From JAYUKV01 sp043764135 (GTDB lineage: Bacteria; Patescibacteriota; JACMRA01): a stretch of DNA of 13,204 bases. The notes beneath the pieces are model-generated. The model was not told the DNA's origin, did no database searches, and saw nothing but the letters and a program-made list of their open reading frames with translations. The DNA lies in contig JAYUKV010000068.1 in the NCBI GenBank assembly GCA_043764135.1, positions 1 through 13,204 of the forward strand, in the 5' to 3' direction. The stretch's first letter is position 1, and every line of letters starts with the position of its first letter. The position numbers and the translations under genes are program-made. This document shows positions 6,083 to 12,837 of the stretch, piece by piece.

Positions 6083-6117
6083 TTGATATTATTAGAGAAA
6101 GTAAGTAAACTTTACAA
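6083..6117. promoter_or_regulatory. Interleaved divergent promoters
   Basis: Minus strand: TTGTAA (6112-6117), 17 nt, TAATAA (6089-6094); the start is predicted at about 6082, adjacent to the ATG at 6081. Plus strand: TTGATA (6083-6088), 17 nt, TAAACT (6106-6111); the start is near 6118 with an 11-nt leader to ATG 6129. Each -10 lies between the two boxes of the other promoter, so polymerase should not occupy both at once. Confidence 0.6.
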
Positions 6118-6128
6118 AAATAGCAAAT

Positions 6129-6518
6129 ATGACTCTAAAACAATCACCTTTAAAAACAATGGAGTTCCTAAACAACCCACAATCTTGGCCACAATTCTTA
6201 TCATTTTATTATTGGATAAACGAACAATTAAATTTGAGAAATATCAATGGTAGTGAGGTTGTAAGTTTTAAATCAGAATTAAATGAACATGTTTTAACAA
6301 TCTTTATCTACAATGATAAAAAGCAATTTAAGTATGAATTTGAAATCTTGCCAGATACTAATAACAATCAATGGACAGATATAAAACTTAGAACAAATTA
6401 CACAATTCCCTACATACAAAACAAAGCACTATATATAATGGGTATTAATATTACACAGTCTCAAGAACAAATACTTGACAATCTGTCACATTTTGTTGAT
6501 TTTGGTCACATACATTAA
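6129..6518 (+). CDS. Small SRPBCC/START-like protein (tentative)
   Basis: A 129-aa soluble protein. The N-terminus TMEFLNNPQSWPQFLSFYYW resembles the opening helix of polyketide-cyclase/START-type (SRPBCC) ligand-binding proteins, where a phrase like 'dpxxWpxF' is common. The later strands LTIFIYNDKKQFKYEFEILP and WTDIKLRTNY, then a long C-terminal helix, fit the helix-grip fold order. This is fold-level inference; no ligand can be named. At 129 aa it is near the lower end for the fold. There is no signal peptide. It is the first gene of a two-gene operon, with only 6 nt to the next ATG. The leader is short (about 11 nt) and lacks a Shine-Dalgarno sequence. Confidence 0.7.
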   Translation: MTLKQSPLKTMEFLNNPQSWPQFLSFYYWINEQLNLRNINGSEVVSFKSELNEHVLTIFIYNDKKQFKYEFEILPDTNNNQWTDIKLRTNYTIPYIQNKALYIMGINITQSQEQILDNLSHFVDFGHIH

Positions 6519-6524
6519 ATAGCT

Positions 6525-7217
6525 ATGAAAAATATATATAAACTAATTCTCTCATTTGTTTCGGTTCTTATTCTAAGTGCATTCTTGATTGTTCCGAATT
6601 CATTTGCGTATAGCTCATTTCCTTTAAATGATGCTGAGTGTGATGAATTGATTAGACTAACTTACAGAGATTGGAAATCAAGAAGTAATCCTACAATATA
6701 TAACACACAAGTGTGTTTGTCTATGGCAGGATACTTTAATCATGGTGGAAAATTTACTACATATTATGGTCCTGTTACAGAACAAGCTGCATTAGCATAT
6801 ATTGATGCAAGAGATAATCCTCGACCAACAATTTCAGCAACTGCACCAGTCAATTCTAGTCAACAACAAGACAAAGCAGCTCAAGATCAACTAAAACTAG
6901 AATTAGAAAAAAAACTCAAAAATGCAGAAGCAGATTCTCAATCTGAAAAAGAAGCTGAAAATAATTTAAACCAACAATCTTCAAACCAACAATTATCAGC
7001 AACAAACTCTGCTCCTGCAGACTCTAATCTAAGTGGTACAAATTCTGCACCTATCAATGAAGTAGCAACTATTGATAGACAACCACAAACAGCTGATAGA
7101 ATAATTATCAATTCGATTTATTTCTTAGTTTCTTTACCATTTATACTATTCGCACTTTCAGTAATAATGGCATTTCTTAAAGTATTTAAGAAAAAGAAAG
7201 AGAATATTGAATATTAA
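6525..7217 (+). CDS. Secreted, C-terminally anchored protein with PG-binding-like domain
   Basis: A 230-aa protein with a signal peptide (residues 1-28, basic start, hydrophobic core, likely cleavage after SFA). Residues 36-95 hold CLSMAGYFNHGGKFTTYYGP followed by VTEQAALAYIDAR. This resembles PG_binding_1 repeats, where a helix, a 'G-x-YG-x-x-T' turn and a second helix bind peptidoglycan. C39 and C64 could form a disulfide. Residues 115-150 are a Gln/Lys/Glu-rich likely coiled coil, then a Ser/Asn/Ala linker with two TNSAP copies. A membrane helix (about 193-219) ends in a basic tail KVFKKKK. The layout puts the domain outside and the C-terminus inside. It is the second gene of an operon with the SRPBCC-like gene. 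Confidence 0.8.
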   Translation: MKNIYKLILSFVSVLILSAFLIVPNSFAYSSFPLNDAECDELIRLTYRDWKSRSNPTIYNTQVCLSMAGYFNHGGKFTTYYGPVTEQAALAYIDARDNPRPTISATAPVNSSQQQDKAAQDQLKLELEKKLKNAEADSQSEKEAENNLNQQSSNQQLSATNSAPADSNLSGTNSAPINEVATIDRQPQTADRIIINSIYFLVSLPFILFALSVIMAFLKVFKKKKENIEY

Positions 7218-7233
7218 TTTCTTAAATCAAAAA

Positions 7234-7262
7234 AAACAGCTAGAAAATTTTTCTAGCTGTTT
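7234..7262. terminator. Terminator between convergent genes
   Basis: AAACAGCTAGAAAA (7234-7247) pairs with TTTTCTAGCTGTTT (7249-7262). On the minus strand the stem runs into a T-run, so it is a good terminator for the 108-aa gene. On the plus strand the T-run is short, so termination of the secreted-protein gene would be weaker. Confidence 0.75.
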
Positions 7263-7292
7263 GCATCTATCTAAATAAGTTTAATCGTTTAA

Positions 7293-7619
7293 CTAAATCG
7301 CAATAATATATGGGTTACCATTTTTTTTATCTATGATTTTATAGCCAATTTTTGCAAGAGCATATGTAAACTCTGGAAAGTTATCATCCAAACCTTTTAA
7401 TAGCTCCTTTTCACCGTCTGATAAATTGCTGAGATAAGCTCTACCACCCCCTGACTCCGCCGATTGAGTAAGACAAGGTAAGATCTTCTTTTCGATCGAT
7501 TGTAAAACAATCAACTTTCTTTTTCTGCTTTCTTCATGAATTCTTTTTGAAGCTTCTTCATAGCTTTCAACACTTTCAAAAAACACATAATTGAAAATAG
7601 TTTCATCGCTAGTGGTCAT
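7293..7619 (-). CDS. Hypothetical 108-aa soluble protein
   Basis: I do not recognise this protein. It is charged and mostly helical: residues 15-45 are rich in Glu, Lys and Arg (a likely amphipathic helix), then SAESGGGRAYLSNLSDGEKE is a loop and a short helix. The C-terminus GYKIIDKKNGNPYIIAI looks like a beta-hairpin. There is no signal peptide or membrane segment. It is transcribed alone from a near-consensus promoter with an approximately 24-nt leader that lacks a clear Shine-Dalgarno sequence. It is divergent from the first small membrane-peptide gene; the -35 box of its promoter overlaps a copy of the GGTCAA-type box also found in both peptide leaders. Confidence 0.75.
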   Translation of the reverse strand: MTTSDETIFNYVFFESVESYEEASKRIHEESRKRKLIVLQSIEKKILPCLTQSAESGGGRAYLSNLSDGEKELLKGLDDNFPEFTYALAKIGYKIIDKKNGNPYIIAI

Positions 7620-7649
7620 ATTGGCAATTTTTTACTAAAGGTTATTGAT

Positions 7650-7678
7650 TTTATATCACAAACAAACTTAAAGGTCAA
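7650..7678 (-). promoter_or_regulatory. Promoter of the 108-aa gene
   Basis: On the minus strand TTGACC (7673-7678), 17 nt, TATAAA (7650-7655): ten of twelve consensus bases. The transcript start is near 7643. The plus-strand sequence GGTCAACCCAT (7673-7683) overlaps the -35 box and resembles the leader box at 7781 and 8291. Confidence 0.7.
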
Positions 7679-7687
7679 CCCATCATT

Positions 7688-7715
7688 TTGTTTATTTGTT
7701 TTTTTTAACTATAAT
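7688..7715 (+). promoter_or_regulatory. Promoter of the first small-peptide gene
   Basis: TTGTTT (7688-7693), 16 nt, TATAAT (7710-7715). The start is near 7722, giving a leader of about 100 nt. The leader holds a perfect stem-loop ATTGGA-AAG-TCCAAT (7749-7763) and the box at 7781-7795. Confidence 0.45.
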
Positions 7716-7780
7716 TTGTCAAAATATTAAATTGATTAAACAATCCATATTGGAAAGTCCAATTTAATTTCGCAAGTAAT

Positions 7781-7814
7781 ATAGGTCAAACCCATTTTCA
7801 TTTACAAAGAAGGA
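7781..7814 (+). promoter_or_regulatory. Leader box and ribosome binding site, peptide gene 1
   Basis: ATAGGTCAAACCCAT (7781-7795) matches ATGGGTCAAACCAT in the second gene (8291-8304). In both genes the box ends exactly 27 nt before the start codon. AAGGA at 7810-7814 is a good Shine-Dalgarno sequence 8 nt before ATG 7823. The box may be an operator or part of a leader RNA. Confidence 0.5.
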
Positions 7815-7822
7815 ATCTCCAT

Positions 7823-8011
7823 ATGCTCATCTTGAAAAAAACCGTTCATACTTTCAAGAAAAAAATAAAAGACATACCTTGGTTAATTGCAATGAACATA
7901 ACCCTAATGGAAGTTGCAAATAACGACTTATTGTTTATAAAAGTTTTAGGCTTGACCATAACACTTCTCTGTTTGGTTGCAATTATCTCGATCTATGGTC
8001 AAGAACAATAG
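7823..8011 (+). CDS. 62-aa hydrophobic membrane peptide, paralogue 1
   Basis: A small protein of unknown function. The N-terminal third is basic and amphipathic (KKTVHTFKKKIKD); PWLIAMN starts a first hydrophobic stretch and residues 40-57 (LGLTITLLCLVAIISIYG) a membrane helix, ending in GQEQ. It is paralogous to the 62-aa peptide at 8332. Both share M-IL, KK, PW, N, VAN, KV and the identical end CLVAIISIYGQEQ, but differ strongly in the first 48 residues. The last 14 codons belong to the near-identical 3' module. A real gene is supported by the Shine-Dalgarno sequence, the conserved length and the paralogue. Possible roles are a type I-like toxin, a bacteriocin or signalling peptide, or a small membrane-complex subunit. 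No immunity or export gene is next to it. Confidence 0.82.
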   Translation: MLILKKTVHTFKKKIKDIPWLIAMNITLMEVANNDLLFIKVLGLTITLLCLVAIISIYGQEQ

Positions 8012-8165
8012 CAATTGAATGACATAGTATAGAATTAGTAAATGTAGGCGTCTAAAATCCTCTTTTACTTTTCTTAAACGATTTTGTTCCTAGATGTGGT
8101 CATTTCCACTTTTGGATAGAATATGTTTCAATTTAGAGCCTAGCTAAACACTAGGCTCTATTTTA
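7970..8165 (+). repeat. 196-nt 3' module, copy 1
   Basis: A direct repeat of 8479-8674 (offset 509) with about six mismatches by eye and no length change. It covers the last 14 codons, the stop codon, an approximately 120-nt 3' UTR and the terminator. Possible internal pairings are GAACAA (8003-8008) with TTGTTC (8084-8089), and GTGG-TCATTT-CCAC (8096-8109). Copy 2 reads CTAC there, which still pairs through a G-U. The identity extends far beyond what the protein requires. Confidence 0.9.
8134..8165 (+). terminator. Terminator of peptide gene 1
   Basis: TAGAGCCTAG (8134-8143) pairs perfectly with CTAGGCTCTA (8151-8160) around the loop CTAAACA, followed by TTTTA. It is the end of the 3' module. 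Confidence 0.85.
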
Positions 8166-8180
8166 ATAAAAATAATAAAT

Positions 8181-8211
8181 AAAAAAAGCATGTATTGAAT
8201 ACATGCTTTTT
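8181..8211. terminator. Second, symmetric terminator
   Basis: GCATGTATT-G-AATACATGC (8188-8206) is flanked by A-run and T-run, giving a stem of about 13 bp that works on both strands. It isolates the two peptide genes into separate transcripts. It has no counterpart after the second copy. Confidence 0.8.
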
Positions 8212-8224
8212 GCTTTATTTTAGG

Positions 8225-8253
8225 TTCACAGAAGGCTAAAACTAAGATATAGT
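8225..8253 (+). promoter_or_regulatory. Promoter of the second small-peptide gene
   Basis: TTCACA (8225-8230), 17 nt, TATAGT (8248-8253). The start is near 8260, giving a leader of about 72 nt. Confidence 0.55.
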
Positions 8254-8264
8254 AAGAAGTGGAA

Positions 8265-8321
8265 TGACCCATCTACTTTACCAGAGGAATATGGGTCAAA
8301 CCATGTACCTTTATTTAGGAG
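8265..8321 (+). promoter_or_regulatory. Leader inverted repeat, box and RBS, peptide gene 2
   Basis: TGACCCAT (8265-8272) and ATGGGTCA (8291-8298) are perfect 8-bp inverted repeats separated by 18 nt, and could form a leader stem-loop or a two-site operator. The right arm is part of the box ATGGGTCAAACCAT (8291-8304) shared with gene 1. AGGAG (8317-8321) is the Shine-Dalgarno sequence, 10 nt before the ATG. Confidence 0.55.
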
Positions 8322-8331
8322 ATAACATACT

Positions 8332-8520
8332 ATGTTTATCTTGGAACAAATCGTTCAATATGTCAAGAAGATTGCTGCTGCATTTCCTTGGTTTCTGGTT
8401 TTGAATGGGGCGGCGATGCAAGTTGCCAACTCACCATCAATGAAACTTAAGGTTTGGGGTTCAGTAGTCATTCTTATTTGTTTGGTTGCAATTATCTCGA
8501 TCTATGGTCAAGAACAATAG
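8332..8520 (+). CDS. 62-aa hydrophobic membrane peptide, paralogue 2
   Basis: Paralogue of the peptide at 7823, of the same length and end. The N-terminal part (FILEQIVQYVKKIAAAFPWF) is less basic than in paralogue 1. Residues 20-30 are hydrophobic, followed by MQVANSPSMKLKVWGS and a membrane helix (about 44-58) ending in IYGQEQ. The Shine-Dalgarno AGGAG and its own promoter and terminator support it as an independent gene. Function is unknown. Divergence in the N-terminal two thirds, beside almost unchanged codons and UTR at the 3' end, suggests either diversifying selection on the exposed part or gene conversion of the 3' end. Confidence 0.82.
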   Translation: MFILEQIVQYVKKIAAAFPWFLVLNGAAMQVANSPSMKLKVWGSVVILICLVAIISIYGQEQ

Positions 8521-8674
8521 CAATTGAATGGCATAGTATAGAATTAGTAAATGTAGGCGTCTAAAATCCTCTTTTACTTTTCTTAAACGATTTTGTTCCT
8601 AGATGTGGTCATTTCTACTTTTGGATAGAATATGTTTCTATATAGAGCCCAGCTAAACACTTGGCTCTATTTTA
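8479..8674 (+). repeat. 196-nt 3' module, copy 2
   Basis: Second copy of the module at 7970-8165. Differences cluster in the terminator and just before it; the block 8479-8610 differs at one position only by my reading. It contains the last codons, the 3' UTR and the terminator of paralogue 2. Confidence 0.9.
8643..8674 (+). terminator. Terminator of peptide gene 2
   Basis: TAGAGCC (8643-8649) pairs with GGCTCTA (8663-8669). The inner part of the 10-bp stem of copy 1 has one mismatch here. TTTTA follows. Confidence 0.75.
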
Positions 8675-8764
8675 TGGTCAAATATAGTTAAATATTTGTA
8701 AAAACAAGAACTAATTCTTCATATTTGAACTTGTAATAGTCTTTTTCAACTTTGGACTATAAGC

Positions 8765-11569
8765 TTACTTTATCTTATAACTTACTGCTTTTACAATTGT
8801 CTTGGTGTCAATTATTGATTTTGCGATCATTCTGATATCTTCTTGAGTGCAAGACTTGATTTGAGTGTAAACTTTGTTTACGTGTTCAATTGAATTGGTG
8901 TCACTAAAGTAATTTTTTGTTAAATTATAGAATTGATCTTCAGTGTTTCTGTAAGGATTGTAGCTATTGATTGTAGCAATTTTATATGATTCAAAAGAAG
9001 TTTCATCAATATTTAAATCTGATAAATATCTAAGTGCATTTTCAACAAAGTCTAAATTTTCTTTTCCTCTTGGATCTCTAAATGTAAAAGCTGATAATAA
9101 TTGAGCATTCTCCAAATAATTAAGCCTTACTCCATATGCGCCGCCTTTAGATCTTATCTCAGTCCATAAATAGTCAAAAGATGCAATTCTACACATCAAG
9201 TATAAATATCCCGGACAAATATCCAATCCTTTAACATCGACTACTTGTTTGTGAAAGTTTACAATATCATTTGAATTGTATTCGATTAGAGTCGGTTTGA
9301 ATGGCTTGAGTTTGTAATTTAATTTGTTTGGGGTGTATGGAAGAGAATCGAGTTGATTGCTTATTTGATTAGTAAGTTCGGTTACTTGTCCAGGAACTTG
9401 ATTCGAACCTAAGTATGTAATTGAAATTGATAATCCATTTATAAAACTATTGTAAACATTATCTAGTTTTGTTATTAGTGCTTCTTGGTTGGTTTGAAGT
9501 TCTTGTTGGATATTTGTTAATGCAGTTTCTTGTGCTTGTAATGAATAGTAGTCGTAATAGTCAGTATCGTAAATTTCTTTGTTTAGTTTTTCTGCGATAA
9601 TTTCTTCTGATTCATTCTTAATTGTATATTGTAAATGTCCGAGAGAGTTGGAAATTACATTGTTAAGTAAAACGGGTTCATTAAAGTTTCTTTCACCCAA
9701 TAATTCTAAAATTATATCGTTAATTAAATCTTGTTTATCAGGTAGGTAGCTTAAACTAAAATTACCGACTATTTGACCGTCTAATCTTAGATTTATGTTA
9801 GAAGAGTATGATCCTAGGGAATTTTTAAGAACTGTCTCTAATTCTACTGAAGAATATTTAGTCGTTCCGAAGTTATAGAATTTGCTAAATATTAGATCAA
9901 GATAATATATGTCTTTTTTATCAAATTCTGGATTGACTTTGAATAGGATTGAGATATGTGAAGTTTGTTTGGAAAGATCTTGTGATGTGAGTAGTGTGAC
10001 TTTTGGTAATTTATTGAAGGTTAAATCAAATTTTTCAATTTTTTCAGGTAATGATTTTATACTCAGTCTTGGGATTACAGATTCATCTTCTATTATTCCT
10101 TCCTTAACTTTTTTATTCATTTCCATGAATTCATTTTTTGTGTTTTGATCCATTGTTGAGTAAACTTTATTTAGTCTTTCTAATTCTAATTTTTCTCGGT
10201 TTGCATTAAATTCTTTGTCTGGATAGAATTCGCATATAAGAGAGTTTACATTTTCTAGAATATTTTTCGTTAGGAATTGTTTAAGTTTTGTTGTATCAAG
10301 TACAATTGATTTTACTTCTTCTATTATACCATAGTAGTTAATGTCTAAAAACTCTTCATCTTTACCAAATCTTCTTGCAAATTCATTGATAATTCCAAAT
10401 CCGTTATTGTCCAAACTCTCGATATATGCATACTCCATTCTATTAACAAGCCCTTGAATATATTCTTTATCAAAACCTTTGTTTATAGCTTCTTCTACGT
10501 GTTTTTCAAAAATAGATTGAATTAGTTTTGAATCATTTTGAGATTTTATTTCGCTTGCAAGTAGGAAGTAAGGTTGAACAAGATCATTTTCAACACCCAC
10601 GTTAACAAATCTTTCTATTATTCCTGTGCTCATAAGTTCTTTATAGCAATCTCTCGTATCACCTAAGAAATATTCCAGAATAAGAGACGTTATTGTACCA
10701 TCGATTGTACTATCCATTCTGTAAACAATATTAGAATAGTAATTAGTGTCTTCTGGTCCAGCTTGGTATGGTTTTGAGATCTGTTTTCTTTGATCGTAGT
10801 TATTTGATATTTTAACAATTGGTAGTAATTCTGATTTGTTAAATTGAGCAAGGTATGAGTTTATATTATTAATTACTTTAAACTCTTCCTCCTCATCCAA
10901 TTTTCCATAGACTAATATTATTGAATTAGCAGGGTGATATTTATCAGCAAAGAACTGTTTGTATTGCTCATAAGTTAAATTTGGAATATCAAGAGGGTCG
11001 CCTCCACTACAATAATGATATTCATTATCAGGATAGATTTCACCTAATAATCCATCATCAACTACAAATCGCTCTACATCAGAAAAGACACCTTTCATCT
11101 CATTAAATACCACTCCTTGATATTTAAGCTTATCATCTACTATCTCATACCTCCATCCTTCTCTCTCAAAAGTTTCCTTAGTTAACAAAGGATTAAAACA
11201 GGTATCAAGATAAACATCAGTAAGATTAAAGAAGTCTTGAAAATTTGCACTCCCAACAGGATAAAGAGTTTTATCAGGATAAGTCATTGCATTAAGAAAA
11301 GTAGGCATTGAAGTCTTAAGTAATGTCACAAATGGATCACTTATTGGATACTTCTTAGACCCAGAAAGTACAGAATGCTCCAATATATGTGGCACACCTG
11401 TAGAATCAGATACAGAAGTTCTAAATACCGCACAAAAGAATTTTTCAGGATCATCATTCTTTAACCTAACGATCCTCCCACCGTTAATATGCTCATAAAT
11501 ATCTAAAACAGACTTTATATCCTCTCTCTCAATTGATCTTGTTAAGGTCAAATTATGATAACTATTCAT
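8765..11569 (-). CDS. M16C metallopeptidase, presequence-protease (PreP) like
   Basis: A 934-aa zinc peptidase related to PreP/PITRM1 and falcilysin. These form a closed clamshell of two halves and degrade short unfolded peptides. Zinc-site residues are visible: the inverted HxxEH motif HILEH (H61, E64, H65) and the distant glutamate E157 in GVVFNEMKG, a phrase nearly identical to that of PITRM1 as I recall it. The segment SGGDPL with YHP (near 185-215) is also typical. The C-terminal half carries the substrate-binding R806 and Y812 in EIRSKGGAYG. Length (about 930-1000 in the family) is complete. No signal peptide is seen, so it is probably cytoplasmic, clearing peptides made by proteases such as ClpP. 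Start: an in-frame TTG at 11587 exists, but ATG 11569 fits the family better. Confidence 0.92.
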   Translation of the reverse strand: MNSYHNLTLTRSIEREDIKSVLDIYEHINGGRIVRLKNDDPEKFFCAVFRTSVSDSTGVPHILEHSVLSGSKKYPISDPFVTLLKTSMPTFLNAMTYPDKTLYPVGSANFQDFFNLTDVYLDTCFNPLLTKETFEREGWRYEIVDDKLKYQGVVFNEMKGVFSDVERFVVDDGLLGEIYPDNEYHYCSGGDPLDIPNLTYEQYKQFFADKYHPANSIILVYGKLDEEEEFKVINNINSYLAQFNKSELLPIVKISNNYDQRKQISKPYQAGPEDTNYYSNIVYRMDSTIDGTITSLILEYFLGDTRDCYKELMSTGIIERFVNVGVENDLVQPYFLLASEIKSQNDSKLIQSIFEKHVEEAINKGFDKEYIQGLVNRMEYAYIESLDNNGFGIINEFARRFGKDEEFLDINYYGIIEEVKSIVLDTTKLKQFLTKNILENVNSLICEFYPDKEFNANREKLELERLNKVYSTMDQNTKNEFMEMNKKVKEGIIEDESVIPRLSIKSLPEKIEKFDLTFNKLPKVTLLTSQDLSKQTSHISILFKVNPEFDKKDIYYLDLIFSKFYNFGTTKYSSVELETVLKNSLGSYSSNINLRLDGQIVGNFSLSYLPDKQDLINDIILELLGERNFNEPVLLNNVISNSLGHLQYTIKNESEEIIAEKLNKEIYDTDYYDYYSLQAQETALTNIQQELQTNQEALITKLDNVYNSFINGLSISITYLGSNQVPGQVTELTNQISNQLDSLPYTPNKLNYKLKPFKPTLIEYNSNDIVNFHKQVVDVKGLDICPGYLYLMCRIASFDYLWTEIRSKGGAYGVRLNYLENAQLLSAFTFRDPRGKENLDFVENALRYLSDLNIDETSFESYKIATINSYNPYRNTEDQFYNLTKNYFSDTNSIEHVNKVYTQIKSCTQEDIRMIAKSIIDTKTIVKAVSYKIK

Positions 11570-11641
11570 AGTTATATAATTCCACAATTGTAAAAAAAGG
11601 GCAAATTTAAATCCAAAAAAAAATCACCAAAAAAGGGTTTT

Positions 11642-12682
11642 TTAATATTCTAATAAAACAAAATCGAATAAGCTTTTCATCTGATCTTTAGTATAGTCAG
11701 TAGATAGTAATTTTTTCACCTGTTGGATTACTTTGTAAGACCTTAGTACATCAGTTATTAGTTCATTATGGCAAGGGGCTATAATTTGGATTGGGTTGTA
11801 TTGATCAAAGAATGATTCTCCAAGTCCATAATCACCTAACATAATCTTTACACAAAAGACGATGTATTCAGCAGTAGAATTAGGATTATTATCTTCTAAA
11901 TTATAATCAAACTCAGATCCACTATCTATAATATTAAACATGCAAATATTATTTAACAAACAGAATTTATCAGGCAAGAAAACTCTAGTTCCAGGTCTCT
12001 TATCAAAGAAATCAGGAAGGAAAATAATTCCAGTACCATTGTGAATATTTGCTACTATATCTTCATTATTATCATCTTTTATTCTGTAACAATATTCTTC
12101 AATAGTGGCATAGTGTTTGTAAATATCAACTTTATAATCTCGTGTTAAAGTGTAGTCTTCTACTAATTTTGCAACACATGATGCTTCTTCTTGGGCTGTT
12201 GCTTTGAGGAAAATTGAATCAGATCCATTTTTCATCTTAGAGCATTTTGCCATAACTGCACCACATCCTTCATGAGCTTCAGAAATGAAAACTGGTATAT
12301 TATTTTTTATAAGATAATCACCAATCTTTGTTGCAATTTTAGCACTTTCCTCTGGGGAATAAAGACAGCCAACTCCGGGGATACCAAAATCGGCTATAGT
12401 TTGTCTATAATTGTATTTTACTAGAGGGTTTTTAAAGGCCTCCTCAGGTAAGGACCTATTATATATAAAGCGTTCATCGACGCATTTTTCTACAAAACAT
12501 AAAATATCCCCCGGATCAATTGTGGGATCGGAGAATCCAATGTTTTTTCTTAATTCTAACAACTTAACAACTCTAATCCCTTCAAAAAAAGAAGCTGAGT
12601 TTTCCTTAAGCGCATTATAAAACTTCTTATCATGGGTCAACATTTTTTGTGACCACAATTCTTTTTCTGTGGTTAGAGACAT
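11642..12682 (-). CDS. Beta-carbonic-anhydrase-like protein
   Basis: A 346-aa protein carrying the beta-carbonic anhydrase signatures: CVDER (C67, with the D69/R71 dyad) and HEGCG (H137, C140), 66 residues apart, with PGVGCLY between them. Together C67, H137 and C140 can bind zinc, and Asp-Arg is the catalytic pair, suggesting hydration of CO2 or a related reaction. It is longer than normal beta-CAs (about 200 aa): there is an N-terminal extension of about 60 residues and a C-terminal part of about 190 residues with no motif that I recognise. Activity may therefore differ from true CA. It is cytoplasmic. A candidate promoter and a palindrome lie upstream. AAGGA is only 1 nt from the ATG, too close for a normal Shine-Dalgarno sequence. 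The M16C gene follows on the same strand. Confidence 0.7.
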   Translation of the reverse strand: MSLTTEKELWSQKMLTHDKKFYNALKENSASFFEGIRVVKLLELRKNIGFSDPTIDPGDILCFVEKCVDERFIYNRSLPEEAFKNPLVKYNYRQTIADFGIPGVGCLYSPEESAKIATKIGDYLIKNNIPVFISEAHEGCGAVMAKCSKMKNGSDSIFLKATAQEEASCVAKLVEDYTLTRDYKVDIYKHYATIEEYCYRIKDDNNEDIVANIHNGTGIIFLPDFFDKRPGTRVFLPDKFCLLNNICMFNIIDSGSEFDYNLEDNNPNSTAEYIVFCVKIMLGDYGLGESFFDQYNPIQIIAPCHNELITDVLRSYKVIQQVKKLLSTDYTKDQMKSLFDFVLLEY

Positions 12683-12745
12683 ATCCTTAATTTAATCAAC
12701 ACTAAATTCTAGCTTTTAAAACTAAAAAAAGCAAATGTTAATTTG

Positions 12746-12809
12746 TTACCATGGTAAATATTTTTTTTATTTCTAAATAATCATAAAAATGCAATTTTAA
12801 ATAAGTCAA
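12746..12809 (-). promoter_or_regulatory. Candidate promoter and palindromic operator of the CA-like gene
   Basis: On the minus strand TTGACT (12804-12809), an 18-nt spacer, TATGAT (12780-12785); the start is near 12773, giving a leader of about 90 nt. A perfect 12-bp palindrome TTACCATGGTAA (12746-12757) lies within the leader, about 16 nt after the predicted start. It is a plausible repressor site. Confidence 0.5.
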
Positions 12810-12837
12810 TACTAAACATAAGTAAAATATATTAAAG

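Noticed and set aside
9909..10148. 79-aa plus-strand ORF inside the M16C gene
   Set aside because: Antisense shadow of a well-supported gene.
11570..11587. TTG at 11587 as the start of the M16C gene
   Set aside because: ATG 11569 is a better start codon and fits the family N-terminus; no Shine-Dalgarno sequence supports the TTG.
12411..12620. 69-aa plus-strand ORF inside the CA-like gene
   Set aside because: Antisense shadow of the reading frame that carries the CVDER motif region.
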